Shown in pieces: positions 35,940 to 50,738 of a DNA stretch of 64,000 nt. Every line of letters starts with the position of its first letter. Position 1 is the stretch's first letter. Below the pieces are notes generated by a model. The model had not been told where the DNA came from and ran no database searches. It worked only from the letters and a program-made list of their open reading frames with translations. Position numbers and translations under genes: made by a program. The DNA lies in the NCBI GenBank assembly GCA_026168455.1, contig CM047431.1, forward strand, positions 52,636,029 through 52,700,028, given 5' to 3'. The stretch comes from Theocolax elegans. Its lineage: Eukaryota > Arthropoda > Insecta > Hymenoptera > Cerocephalidae.

Positions 35940-38900
35940 CCGTATACGAATCGCACATGCATTTATATATAGACATATATTAATTTCACTAATTTGGACG
36001 TGTCGCGCAACGAAGAGGATCTCTCGTCAACTATACGTTATACACGAAATTTCATAGCGCAAACACAAGATAAAATTATTCCCGGATTTGCATTTTATCT
36101 TTTATTATTAAGGTTACGCAATGCAAGCCTCGAGCATTATTATCTATTAATATGATAATTCTAATTGTCTCTCAAATGTATGTAAGTTATATTAATTTTA
36201 GACGAAAGTAAAAACAAACAATGGCCTTAACAGGATTCGGAGGATAAATCGAATGATTATAATATTGATTATATAATATTTTATTTATTACTTAATTTTT
36301 TTCGTTAAATAATTATTCCGCGAATCTATATATAACCGCGCGAGTTTAATCAGATTTCTTAACGTTTTTACAATTAGATAAAGAGCTAGACATAGTTACC
36401 GATCTTTATGACACTCGTCACACACAAAAAGTCATTTAGTTTAATCAATAGTACACTTTCTTGTATGCGCTTGATTAAATACTTACTTTTATCAGCACTT
36501 TTTTATATAGGTAGTAACAATATTCTTTGATAATAAGAAATGTTTTGGAACTCGAGTATGCTATTTTTGTTGTAATAAACATTACAATTTAATCTTAATA
36601 TTATTTCGTTTTTAAACAAATATTTAATCGTATTTATTAACTAAATTTTGCGTTTCTCTGCGTGACCGTTTACGATTGTTTATTAACGTTACAAATTCGA
36701 CATAAAATTTTTGTTGCGACGTTGTTTGCAAATTATTAACTTATCGCACGCAAATATTTTTACTCCACACTCGACTAAAATGGCCATACTTCAATCCTGA
36801 AAATCAAAAAAGTTGCATAGATTTCCCGAAAACGCATTTGCGGAAAAAAAGTAAAAGGTAAGAAATAAGAAGAGGTAAGGTACACATGTGCTGCATAAAA
36901 CTTGAGAAGCATATTGGTCCCTCTTCTCACGTACAAAAAGTAACCACAGTCGAATATATATGCGAGGAAATCCACAAAATCAAAAAAAAATATTTTTTTG
37001 AGGCACATCTTCCGAAGCTCACTTTTTTATCTCTAGTACATATAATATATAAAACAAAATTTAAACATGACACAAATTGCTTGTGACACACTTTTTTTTA
37101 ATTTGAAGTTTAAAATAAATAAGTTGTAAATTTAGGTAACAGTACCAATTGCGGAACAGTGCCGTATTCTGGAACAAGCATTAAATTATTAGATTTTAAC
37201 AAAACTTTGAGTCTTTTATAAATGAAAAAATAAATCATATTTCAAATAAGTTAATAAATGTAGATTTATAAATATAAGAACATAAAATATATGTAATCAA
37301 GAAAAAAATATAAAAGGTTCAAAAGTCAACTAATTTGGAAGGTTATGGTGACAAATAGTGCTGATTTCCGATACCTTGTTTAAAGCTATTTAAACATAAT
37401 TCATTATGCTTTACAAAGATAATATTACGTATAGAAGCTATACTTTCATATGATGTACACTAAAATTCAAATTTCTATCTAATTGATTCATAAAGTATAC
37501 TCTTCCAAAATATGTACATCATTTTCTCATGTCCATAAGTATTGGAACAGCAAGAAAAAATGTTTCATAATTGGTACATAATTCTATATTTTGTCCGTTT
37601 CGTGAAACACTTTTAATATTAAGATATTTTATATTTATTTACATTTTTTAAATATCTAATTGTTGGTTTTCATTAACTAATAACTATTTTAATATTTTAC
37701 ATCATCTTCCATAAGTCAACTATGCGTTGAAAATAAATAATTTAAAAAACAAGATTCTAACCAACAAAATTTCAACTTACGTACAAATTCATATTATCAG
37801 TTTTTTATCTTACATTTAATAATTAGAGCCAACATATAAGCATAAAAAAATAGAATTAAAAAGAAAAAATATTAATTTATCATAAGCGAACAAAAAGTAA
37901 TGGTACAACTCTTTATTTCACTCAAAAATAATTAAAATTCACAAACCTAGTATAAAAAACCGTTACAGCACTGGTACTTTTACCTTACTGTTTTTTTTAA
38001 AAGTTTATATATTTATACAACAATTATATTCAAACAAATCTTTGAAATAGTCTTTTTCTATTCAAATAGTTTTTACTGTTATAATAAAGTAATTTCATTC
38101 TTTATCATCAAAATTCAATAAATTGTACAAATTAATTATCTAACCATGATAAGTAAGACGTAACATACAAAATTATAAATAATGTTAAAGTAGGAATGAT
38201 GAGATTGTTGTGATTACTGGTAACTAATATTTTGAAGTAATTGTTGAAATTAAAATAGATAATTAATAATTAATTATTTTCTATTACCATCAATTTCAGT
38301 TCCAGTTCCAATTATTTCAATCTTACAGTCAAAATTAAACACTTATTTCCGATACATAAAAAAATTTGGTCTATTTATTAAAGTAATTATTTAGGTGTTG
38401 GATTTTTTTATATATTTGGAAATACTAGCTTGTGTTTAACCGAAAACCGAAAAATTAGAATTGTAATTTAAGATTGTAAAATTAACATTTTACACCAAAC
38501 TGGAAAACATGTTTTTTTGTCTAAAACCACGATATTTCATACTCTAGTGTTACCAAATTTATCCGCCCTATAAATATTCGAAATAAAATATATTTAGGAT
38601 AATGTGACGAAAATTATAATTATATACTGAATATATCAAAAAATTGTAATCTGCAGTGATTAAACATTTTTTTTAATATTTTTTATATTTTTAATTTATT
38701 TAAACAACACACTTATAAATTATTTGCTTTAATGAACGAAATAGCTTAGTAATTCAATAAATATTTTATTTACTAGTCATAATTATTATTTTAGCAGAAT
38801 ATAATATATCATTTAATTGATATATAAAATTATTATATTACCTTCATTACATTTAACCTCAAGTGAAAATAATTTATAAAGTTTTTATAAAAAATTTATA

Positions 38901-38990
38901 AATTACATTTTATACAATTTTTATAAAAAATTGGCCATATAAAATTTGTATAAAAATACTTGTATAACATTTTTTTGTAAAAAATATATA
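35940..38990. other. AT-rich intergenic DNA
   Basis: No convincing gene. A possible MITE spans about 37133-37990, with ends GGTAACAGTACCA and TGGTACTTTTACC. The rest is unannotatable. Confidence 0.45.
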
Positions 38991-38996
38991 AAATGA

Positions 38997-39143
38997 CTGT
39001 GTAAAATAGTATATTATGACACTGTTGTGGGAGATGGTTTTCTACCTTTCTCGAGGTTGTTCGCACGAGCGAAGCGAGTGAGAACATCGAAAAAGGTAAA
39101 AAAACATCTTCCACAATAGTTTCATACCATATTTTATAACACT
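38997..39143. repeat. Long hairpin with GC-rich core
   Basis: Two arms of about 65 nt flank a GCACGAGCGAAGCGAGTG core. Left arm landmarks are ACTGTTGTGGGAGATGG and ACCTTTCTCGA; the right arm is their imperfect complement. The AT-rich outer part of the palindrome grades into the flanks. The design matches the other GC-cored hairpins in this window. Confidence 0.65.
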
Positions 39144-42100
39144 AGAACCTCAAACTCTGAAATGAAAGTGGGATTTTAAGGTTAAAATGTTATAAAATAA
39201 ATTAAACGTTTTAAATCAGCTGCACCGTCTTGCAGTAACGGAGAAAAAAATTTAGATGCCACGACCGAGAGGTTACAGACACCAAAAAAATGAGTATTTC
39301 AGCGCGGCGAAGAAATACTGCTGCCATACCGATGATATTGATAAAAATGACAACAGTTCCTCCTTCGATTTGGCTGAAAGTTTTGAAGGCCATTTCGATT
39401 TTTTTCAAAGTTGTTGCATCCGGCGGACTCTATAACATCGACTTGGACATCGTGAAGGATAGACGTGATCTAACCAAATGTTTTGTTCTGTAGTTGTCAA
39501 GTCAATATTCAATTTTTTTTATTAGCAACCAAAGAATGTCACAAGCCTTTTTTTATGTTCAAATTTTACACATTATATGTACCTTAGATGAAGAAAAGTT
39601 AGGTCCGGAAGGTGTGACTCAAAAAATTTTCTTTCGATATTAGAGAATGCGATTTTGAAGATCTTTTGTGGATTGCCTCATATAATCGTCGGCTCACTGT
39701 AAAGGGTGACGATTCAGAATTCTTTTGAGAAGGTACCATACCGATTGAAATTTCTTTTTGAGAAGCCAAAAAATATTCTTTTTCACTTTTTATAAAATGT
39801 CAGTAATACACACTTTTAATGAAAATTAGATTTGTGATATATATATTTTTTACCTTTGAAAATTTTGACAACTTCCTAATGTTTTTAATTACTATAATTT
39901 CATCTAAAAATGTCAATAAATATTAATTAAAGTTTGTAATTTAACTTTCGCCACCAACTATATAACTACATTACTCCCTAGTAGAATTCAGAATATAAGA
40001 AATAGCTGGGAAATTAATAAATAGGTAGACAGCGAAAATGGTTAGGTATTGACTCCCGATGAAACGCTTTTTCGCCCATTTCTTGCACATTTATTGGAAT
40101 GAGCATAACGACCAAACATAAAGTATTCATTTCTGGGTAATGTTCTAAACAAAATGGGAAGGATGTTGTGAAATTTGATCCCTTTTACCATTTCCGATCG
40201 AGTCCGACGATTGTTTGCGTCGTACAAACACTCATTTTCAAGATATTTTAACTTTTATAAATTAATCACCAAATTGAACCGAAACATTTTTGCAGGCTTG
40301 TTCATAGCCTATAATGCGCCAGGTATCCTGCTTACGGAAACTAGTTTTACAACCTTCAAAATACTCAGTTCAATCCTAACATTTATAGATTATTCTATAA
40401 AATAGCTAGGAAAGGTTAAAAAAAGCGTTTCATCGCAAGCCCAAAAATATACCTAGTTTTAGCCTATTTCTAGTTTAACTGGCTTGGTACTGCTCACTAA
40501 ATGGATTTCAATTCTACTAGGGCTACAATAAATTTATAACTAAAACGATATAAATAGTACAATAAACAATGTGGTGCGAAAATAGATAATTTTTCCCGCG
40601 GGTAAGTTTACTTGAACGCAAAAATTTTTTGCAAGATCGAAACTAGGTAAACTCACTTACGGGAAAAATCTTCTTTGTTACTTATGTCCGGTGTTGCATA
40701 ATGCACTATTTTCACGTGCAATTTTAAAAACCAAGTGCACTCTGTACGTTTTTTTGCTTTTTGGATTTTAAATGTTTACATGCTTATATTATTATAGCTT
40801 TTAGGAAATACGGGCATAGAAATTTTTTAGATCCGTATTCAAAGTTAATAACTTAAAATATAAAAAAATCTTACATTTTGTAATTTTTCTTTAAATGATT
40901 CAGTACTTTTTGGTTGTGAAAAGGTTGAAAAATTTGTATTCTTTTGTTAATAGTAAACTCCAATGATACTATTGCATTTTTATTCATTATATTCTATTCA
41001 TCTGATCCATCCGCATCAAGAATATTTTTTTTATTTTTCTAGTTCATTTGCTTGTAATGCATAATATACTTTACCCATTCGACATAATAGTGAAATATAA
41101 AATCATTTAATCTATTCTGCACAAAGATTAAGATTAACTAGTTTTTACCTTTTTATATTGCTTAATTTTAAAATAAATTTTAGTATTTTTCTTTCTATTT
41201 AAAAACTTTGCATCTCGAAAATGGTAAATAATTTAAATGTATTAATAAATATCTAAATTCACATATTTATAAGTTTACTCTTCATAATTAAGCACAAAAT
41301 AAAAATTGTTTTTTAAGTATCGATTTGAGAGTAATATCAAGAAAACCAATAAAACACTTGAGATTTGTGTAAGATAAATTCTTAAAATTAAGGTAGGATA
41401 TTCAGGTAGGTGATAAAGGTGTCTATAAATAAACAGACTGTTTACACAGACTGCAGAAGAAAGCACACAATGCTCTTTAAATTTATAAATGTACATGGAT
41501 TTTATTGATGCAACAACGTATTTTTCACTGATGCGATTCTTGGACAGATTATTATACAATATAAATTACTGCATCGATACGAAGGAGTAGTACACGTGTA
41601 GAGATACATAAATAGAGTCAGTAAAACATTTAAAAATATCCCCCGTTGAGAAGAAAATATTAAGAATAATAGTAATAATATTAAAATACAAACCGCGAAT
41701 TTATATTAATTACTAATATACGTATACAGTAATCAGTGAATCAATAGTAATAAGTAATAAGTAATAATAATAATAATAATAATAATAATGATAATAATAA
41801 TAATAATGATAATAATAATAATTAATAATGATCGCAATAATAGCATCGATAATCAGTAATTAATAACGGCTATAAATTCTCATTCGTTTTGTTAATTTGT
41901 ATTTTTTCCTTAAAAAATGTATCGTTTTTTGTTCTGTTAAACAAACAGGGCGTTTGGCTCGGTCAAAATTAGTGATATCGTTTATATATATATATTTTTT
42001 TTCGCTCTCTGTCTCCGCGTCCACAGTGAATGCGTATTAAAGAAAAGAACGAAACGAACTAATTATCGTGTTTATTATATTCATGATTTCTTTTTTGGAT

Positions 42101-43213
42101 CGGCAGGCGTATCGCGAGGTAACACTGCCGTTCGCTAGACTAGAGATTTCACTACTGCATTTATTGCGCGTTTTTTTTCCACCGTTGACTCGTATCGTAG
42201 AAGTTTGGGCATACGATTGCCTCATCAAGAATCGGTTTGGCTTACAATTGTTCGATTCGGTTGTCGTTTACAATGATTACTCGACGAGTCCGTTGTCCAT
42301 ACAAATCGAACAACAGATTCAAACGTAAAGAGAATAGACTAAATAAGAAACAGATAAACGAAATTTTTCAAAAGTTTTGTGCGTTCGATTTTATATATAT
42401 TAGTCTATTACTACGCGTTTGGCATATTCAAAAGCAGTCAACTCGCGTATGTCGTTTCTTCTTCTTGCTTTTTGTTTTGTTTTATTTATTTCTTAATCGT
42501 AAGGCACGGCGTTACACGCAGGAAACGAGCCTTGGCTAATCAAGAAAAATAAAACGGCTCGATAGGATAATAGCGCGAATCGCCACGTACCATTTATTTT
42601 TTCTTCTTTATTTCATTTAAATATGACGCGAGTTTATTCGAGATACACGAACGTTACATCTTTATCTGTTGCATCTGCATAAAAATATGAAAGACCGAAT
42701 CATCAGTCGCAATATAGGTGTATCGTGCCTACAACTCAAAAATCGTGCAGAATCTCTTTGGTTAGTTAATAAAAACATTTTTACGCAGATCCCAAAGTTG
42801 CAGAACGATACGCGCAGAACGACATATTCGCAAGGAAAGCGATCTCGTACAAACTTCGTCATCGTCCTTGTCGTCGTCACGCATCGCAGAGTTTATTTCC
42901 TATTTCGTATTTATTATCGTAGAGACCGTCCGTAGATTAGATCTCGACGGTCACTCTTATTATCTATAATAAAACACTCTCGATACATCGTTTAAGAGGA
43001 TATTCGATCTATAATATACATAGGTTTGCGTCGTCGTGTTTGCGAAAAAACGAACAAAGTAAAATAAAAACACGAGGAGTCAAGCACGGCGCAGCGTAAA
43101 AAAAAGAAACGGAACGAACGGAACCTCATAGGACGCGAGGTGTCTGTATTTCTCTCTCTCCGTTGTGGTTAAACGCAGCTTTGGCACGGGCTACGAGAAG
43201 CTCGACCCTCGGT
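39144..43213. other. Intergenic DNA and probable neuralized 3' UTR
   Basis: No complete gene seen. Short segments at 39220-39480 (-) and 40305-40405 (+) faintly resemble odorant-receptor transmembrane pieces, but in opposite orientations. A palindrome lies at about 40585-40670 and a (TAA)n run near 41761-41825. The part nearest 43213 should be the neuralized 3' UTR. Confidence 0.4.
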
Positions 43214-46200
43214 TCAGGACCTGTAGATCCGAATGACGTCTCGGATGGCAGCTCGACAGAGCGGACAGTGACCACCGCCTTTACCGCGCCACTGCTGAAT
43301 CGCACAGGTGTAGCACATACACATATGTCCGCACATGTAGAGGACGCTGTCGATGTTGCGCTCGTAACAAATGAAGCACTCGCTCGGCTGGCCCGGTGTC
43401 GGGTGCAAACCCTCGGTCCACTGTTGCAGATGCGTCGACGCGGACGAGGAACCCGAGGAGCCCGAAGGTTGTTCCAGTCCCGCGTGATACGTTACGGGCT
43501 CGACGTACGTCGAGGAGCCGGTGGACGCGGTCGAAGCCATCGTGTTGGTCAACGGTGGCGAGGACTCCCTGCTCGGAGGTCTCGAGCTCCGGTAGACCCG
43601 TTGGGAGGCGGCTGGTGCAATGTACGAATTTTGGGGTGGCAGGTTGACCACCAATACGGTGCCCCCACCGACCGCCGGTGTGAACTGTACCATCTCGGAT
43701 AGTCGGGCGAGCTCGGTGGCCGCGTTAGCGTGGTTGGCGGGTTGCGCTGGGGTCGGCTGGACAACCGGCTGCTGTCGCTGACGAGGCAACGAGGTGGGTA
43801 CGCGTCCGGCAAGCATGCGAACTCGCTGGGTGCTACCGTATACGTCGACGAACGCCCACAGCTGGAGGGTCTCGTCGACGTGCATGACGACAGTGGGTGT
43901 GCCGCCGTTCTTGCTCATCTGTACCTCACCCAAGTGGGTGACGGTGAACGCGATCTCGTCACCGGGCTGGGGGCTCGATGCAACGTCCTTTGAGACGACC
44001 CAGTACTCCGGTCGATCGAGCAACAGGTCGCTGTCGTCAGGCAGGTCTTGAACCGAAAGCCGAGCGGGGTCGCAGGAGGTCAAGCCCAGGGCTAGCGCTC
44101 CCACGTACATCGTCTCGGTGGCGAGAATTTGGACAACTAGGCGCTCACCCAGGACGAGCGGTCGATTCGTGAACGCGTACCCGTGGCAGAACTCGGTGTC
44201 GGTACGGGTCGCCACGCACTGTTGGTTGCTAAACCGGATGTTGCGACCTCGGGTCCTGTAACCAAATAAATCGAATTTAGATATTGCTATCACGATGGAA
44301 CGTAGAAAAGAATCAAGAGTAAAGAAAAATGAAATTGATCAATTAAAAAGAAATACTTACGGATGGAAGGGCAGGGGTGCAAAGAGGACGCCTTGAGGCT
44401 GGAATCGCAATCCAGGGAGATCGACGTCGGGCTCGTGGTGAATGGAGACCGAGTGCATCGAGGGGACGATTATCCTCTCGACGTCTCTGCCGGCGTTGCT
44501 CGCGTCATCCATGGCCGAGTGCCTACTGTGCTGAGCGTTGTCCTCATTACTGTGCTCGGCGCCTCTCCGCACATTGTTGAAGTGTTGTCGATTCGGGTCG
44601 ACGAACTCGATGGCCGTGCTGTTCCCGTAGACGTCGATGATCGCCCAGAGAGGACTGCGCGTCTCGACTCCGCTGAAGAACACGCCCTTCTCCTCTCCGT
44701 TCACCCCGAAGTGCACGTCGCCGGCCGAGGTGACGTAGTAAAAGAGGACGGTGTCGCACTCGGCGAACCTTTCGGCCAGGGCCTTGGCCCAGTAGCCGGG
44801 TTTGTTCGTCAAGTCCGGGCACGCGTAACGCGGCAAACCGTTTCTCAGGTTTATCGGATCGTTGCTCGTGAAACCAAACCGTATCACTCCGCTCCAGTTG
44901 TTCGAGATCTCCAGGAACTTGACGCATACCTGTAAATAATGAAAATACGTTGATAAAGACGTCCGAGCGGGATGAACCATGTTTCTTAGATTCAACCGAG
45001 ATTCAACTTTCGAAAAGGACAGCGCTCGCCCACGCGATGGAATGGATTTGTCGGTTTGCGTCACACTGACACTAAATTTCTACTACGGTGACCACTCGAC
45101 TAACCATAAATAGGCAAAGATGGTATTCTCTTTTCTCTTGGGCAACAAAAGTACAGTTCAAATACAAAAGTGGAATATACGGATAAAAACGAACTACACT
45201 TCGTGGAGTTGAAAATGCAATTTTAAATCTTTACTTTACTTATCAAATTAGATAATCCTGTACACTTTTCGAAAGTTAAAATTGTACGGTTGAATCTTTA
45301 GATTTTGTATTTAGAATGTGAGTAACGGTAGGTAGAATAAGAGTTTGAATATCGAGTGAGAGGTGAATAATGGTATTTACCTTTTCGCCAACTCGTACCG
45401 GTCGAGCGCTGAAGGTGACACCCTTGCAAAAGCTTTCGTGCCTTCTGGCGATTGTGTTGTTGTTGCACAGTCGGATGTTGTCACCGTGGACTTGGTGAAA
45501 CGTCAACGGCGGCAAATTGTTTGTACCTGCGTTCGACGATCTGGGCGCTGTAACAGTCAGAACAACAAAACACACGTTAATAAATAAAACAAACAGTATA
45601 ACTTTGTTAAAACTTGAATAATAAAAATTAACAAACTTTTAGTTTACATCTACAGTTTCGAAGTGGGTAACATACGATTATATAATTTTTCCAAGGGAGG
45701 TCAAAGCTAATCAGTAATTCAAATTTTTTCCGTTTACAAGTATAAATTATTACATTTGTTACATTAATTGACGATTGTTTTCCTTTAATTTGTCGGTAGA
45801 CTACATTTTATTTGTCGATAGGCTACTGTAATGATGGTTACTCGAATAGTTTGACATCCCGTTAAAAAAATTAATTTTTCTATACGTATTCACAGTATCA
45901 TCAAGGAGAGTAAATTTAAAAAAAATGACGGTATACATCCGTTCGGAGTTTGTCGATGCGTGTACACCGTGCCAAAATCCACTCGACGGACAGGAAGCGT
46001 GCACGTTACGAGCATCCTGAGAGAAAAAGGGGGAGAGCGCAATGAGAAAACCGCAAGCCCTTTTTTGTGTACGCACACACACACGCACACGTATATGCAT
46101 TCGCGATTTATTATCTCTGGGAATTGTGTATACAGTAATCGGATATTATTTCGGAATAATATTCTTAAAAGATAATTTGAATCGAGGAAGCAAGTGTACA

Positions 46201-49200
46201 TGTGAATATTATACGTTTGCTCGAGGAAACGATACATATTCTATGGTATACAGTGGCGAATTTGATGGTAGGGTGCCGGGATAAAAATAGATTTAACTCG
46301 CGCAGATGCAAAATCGCGCATTTTATTTGTTGCGGCTCGTTTCGTTGCCGTTCACGCGGATTCGATCGTCTTGAAATTCGTCCGTTAACGCTCTCGACTC
46401 GGACGATTAGACGCGTACATCGTACAAAGATTAGTCGTCGAGATACGAAAGGACGATTGATCGTTAACGCGCGAGTGTTCAATCGAGAGAAAGATATAGA
46501 TATAGATAGAGATAGAAAAGTGAAAATAAAAAAGTGGTCGACTCTATATATGTTTCTCGGCGAGGCTGTTATTTCATTGGATTCACCGTTATAAGCGAGT
46601 TAGAGGAGCAATTCGGCGCTCTCGTCGTTCCCATTGTCCTCGTCCAAATCTCGAGTCGAGTGTCCGCTTGGTTTTTTGTTTCTCTTTAAAAGAAACACCG
46701 TTACGACACCGGTGACCCGAGTCGACAAAAAGAAACCTTTGTTATATAGACGTGCAGAGCTACGAAACGTATACACGCGACGTATACGAGAATAGAAACA
46801 ACATAACGAATAAGACAATATAAATAACGTGACGCGAGATAATTAAAAATGTGCGGTAAGTTAGTTAAGCGATAACCGGCGATCACCACCGGGTGATATG
46901 GTGGTTGATCATTCTCGAGCTATTCTTCTGCTCCGGGTGAGACTGTTTCTTTTTTTTTTTTTTTTATTCGTATCCAACATAATCGGCGATGAAGTGAACG
47001 GCCCCGAGCGCTCTTCGTGGGAAACTCACGGCACACATTTCTTGCGAGCGAGCGAGCGATCGAGCGTTGTCGAACGAATCGGCTTTAGCTCGGTCTCCTA
47101 CAATTTTCGCTGCCTCCTCTCCTCACTCTCGATATTTATACCCTCGGTCTCATTCAACTCTTCCAATCGATCGCACTCCCTTTCGCCTTCAAGGGAACAT
47201 CCATTATCAAAAGTATAAACAAGCCACTTGATTTTCTCTACCCACACACACGCACGTACAAATATAAATATATATATATATACGTGTAGACATAGAGACG
47301 TCAAAAGAAGAAGAAGACGAAGAAGAATATATACAAGGATAAGTCGAGGGCGCGTTCCCACGAAGCATATCTATAGGTATATATACGCGTCGTTCGCGTC
47401 AGACTATGAGTATGAGTCTAGGATTCTTTCTCTTTCTCTCCCCCCTCTCCCGAGTGGTACGAAGCTCTCTTTCACTCGGGATACCGAGCGTTCCTTGGCG
47501 AACGCTGCACCTACAACAGGGTACGCGCGCTCCCGCGCACACGCACACACACACTTGCTATACAGACTCTCGACTATTTTGCGCCTCACGTTAAATCCAT
47601 ACGTTTCGCGCTCCATACCGCGCGGTGTTTCAAGTTCGATCGAACTATCCTCTTTGTTCTCACGTGGAGATCTCTCGGGTCTCGCGTAGGTGTGCAAATA
47701 TTTTAATCCTTAGACTCTCCTCCCCCTTCTCTTTTTAGCCCGATCGTTTTTTTTCCCCCCCGTTCGATGCGCATCGACGACTACTGCGCGCGAGCCGTTA
47801 GACCGGCTCTTTGTCCGGGAATATGTATATATGTGTGCGACTCTGCGGGTTACGCAACGAGCGCGCATATATAGGGGAGCGCGAGCCCTAATAACCCCCT
47901 CTTATACTTTTCATCCTCATTTGTTAAACTTTTTCAAATTGTTTACACCGTTACGCGCGAGCAAAAGGTACCGATGACATTTATATATATATGTAGTTAT
48001 GGGAATCTGCAACGAGGATAAAGGATCAATGGGCAAGAGATCATTGAACAGTAAATGGTAAAGTAAATGGATGTACGTATGTATATATGTAATGTAACCG
48101 CTCACCATTGCCGGTAAGTCGTAGACGAGCAGCCCTGGTGGCTCTGCCGACGGTGAGGGGCCTCCTGGGCCGACGACAGGACAGCGACATGTCGGTTTTG
48201 TCTGTTTGTTTACGTATGCGGGTCCGCCGAAGCAGAAGAGAGCCAAGCCGCGGAAGGACCGAAGAAAGGAGAAGAGAAGAATCGAAGGAGCGAAGGAGCG
48301 TGCAGCCTGGCAGCGCGACGCCACCGAGCCAACTAACTCGCGAGGGTCTGGCTTGGGTTGCTCGAGCCGAGGCCCCGAGCGCGCGCTCCTGCTGTATATA
48401 CTCGCCTCGACTCGAATCGCTCGCTCGCTCGCTCGCTCGCTCTCGCCTCTTTGTGTACGTTCGTGTATGTATACGTGCGCGCCTATTGCGCAGAGGGGGA
48501 CCCGCTCGCTGCACTCGACAAGGGGAACACCCGTATACACCAATACACCGACATTCAACCTATATACATGCACACAGGACTCGCCGAGCGTCCAAGGCCC
48601 CGCTCCTGCGCGCTCTCTCTCTCTCTCTCTCTCTCCCACCCCGTTTTCTCTCGGGCTCTCCGCGGTATATAGCATTCTAGGCCCATTTCACGCTAGCCGA
48701 GTATCGAGTTTATAGACCCGCGTACTCGTATACCTCTCATACCCCTTTCGATCGACCATCCAATCGACGATCCTCGGAAAAATCTCCTGCGGATCTAAAT
48801 GCGTATCGAACCAATATCTCTAAACCGTTGAATCTGGGTCTGGCTATGCTGGGTCTGAGTGTGCGTGCGTTCGTGCGTGCGTGCGTGTGCGCACACATTT
48901 ATACCTGTTTTAAACGAACGGAGGGGAAACGCAGACGGCAAAGGTGCGCGCGGTGAAACGGCAGCTGCGTAGGGGTGTACGAGAGAGAGAGAGAGAGAAA
49001 AAATACATTTTGGGACGTCGAGCAGCTGGTGCGTCACCCGGCGACCAATACCATACATACAAACACTTTTTTCCCATCGTGAGAGAAAAGACGTTTTCGT
49101 GTATACCTATGCATCTCCGCGCCTATGCGATCCTCTATACGCTGTACACTTCGGTTGACTTTTCAGATTCACAGAGAAAAAGTAAGAGAGGGGGGGGGGG

Positions 49201-50702
49201 GGAGCAAAGAGGGATCGAGCATCCCCCATGAGAGAGAACAGTGAGAACACTGATGGGTTCGCCCCACCATCACCACGGTTCAACGATATATAGAAGCTGT
49301 ATCGATCGTCAACACCCTCGCAACAACGCTACGGAGAGCGAGGCTGTTGTCGGGGAATTCGGTTGATGGGCCATCGCCCTTCTCTATCCTCTTCCACCCC
49401 CGCGATCAGCGCGTATACGCTCACCCATTGTTTATCTACGATATTTCCTTCAACTGCACAGTATATGACATTTGAAACGCCTCTGGTTTTTCCCCGAGCG
49501 TTTCGCTATAACACACCCATAACTTGCAGCATATATAAGAGAGAAAACAAGCGACGTCGGTCGTCGACTCGAGAGATAAGAGATAAAACGTAATTTCTTA
49601 ATTTTTTGGTCTCTGTCTTGTCTTATTCCTCGGTTTTTTTTTATCCTATGCGAACCGAAAGACACTGGCCAGATCCCAGTAATTCGAGCTACAACCATCT
49701 TCCTCGACCAAGTTCCCACGGATCGAATTCGTCTTTATCCTCGGAGGGATGGTGTGCGTGTGCGCGTGCAACGAAATTTCTTTAACGAAAATTCATTTCG
49801 GATCTCGATCTCATTCGGTATGCGCGACTTGTCCTCCTCGTCCCTATATATATATTCTGAAACATATAGACACCGAGATGTGTATAGATACTATTTACGC
49901 GTGCACCTCTCGAGAGATTTGAACTTTCTCGGTGTTTGCGCGAGGTCAACGGTTCCCCGCAGCGGTTCTCAAATCTACCTCGATTAATGTACTCCGCGAG
50001 CGAGCGCGCGCGCGCGCGCTTTAATGCACCTCTCGGTTTTGGGGAACGAGGTAATTTCATTTACCTTTGTTATCCGAGTGTTAATCAGTGCCACATACCT
50101 CGTGCAATACTATTGTAATAAAGATAACTTCTTTTTCTTTTTCTTTTCGTACAGTACTTTTCGGAACCGTTGTCGCTTATACCACTTCGCGTATTGTTAT
50201 TCTACAAAACAAACGTTGCACAAGTTGATGTATTAACTGCGTGAACTGCAAGCGCAATATACGTTTATTCGACATAAATTAATAAACAACGATGTTTAGC
50301 CAAAACGTTCACTTTTAGAAAATACCGTAAACCGTAACGACGTAGATAGTCAAAAGGAAATGTTGCGATTAATATTTATGTATATACAAGTAGTAATTAT
50401 TTATATATATACTCTATAACGAAGATTCACACTCTCAATATCAAAAGAATTTCAAGATTCCTCCATAATAAAGAATTTTTTCGTATCGTTACAGTATGCA
50501 CACTAATTTTAAATACATATAAATAAAAAAAATCATTTCCTCTTACAAACGCTTGTAAGACTAAATAAATAATAAATCGAACCGAGCTTACGATAATCCT
50601 AAACCCCGATTAACATAAAAAAGAAAAAGAAAAAGAAGAATAAGAATATGAATAAAAATGAAAAAAAGGTATAAGCGTAACGGGCGTATATATATGTGGA
50701 GT

Positions 50703-50738
<36 letters not shown>

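Noticed and set aside
39220..40405. Possible odorant-receptor fragments (a hydrophobic segment at 39220-39408 on - and an LTETSFTTFKILSS-like end at 40305-40405 on +)
   Set aside because: The similarity is only a general hydrophobic/7tm_6-like pattern, the two pieces lie on opposite strands, and no connecting exons or full frame are visible.
43163..44935. Plus-strand ORFs opposite neuralized (up to 190 aa)
   Set aside because: They are antisense shadows of the GC-rich neuralized coding exons and show no family features.
47900..48720. Long overlapping ORFs on both strands
   Set aside because: They arise from high GC and low-complexity CT/GA and GCTC repeats. They show no domain or splice support beyond the short phase-matched exon reported separately.
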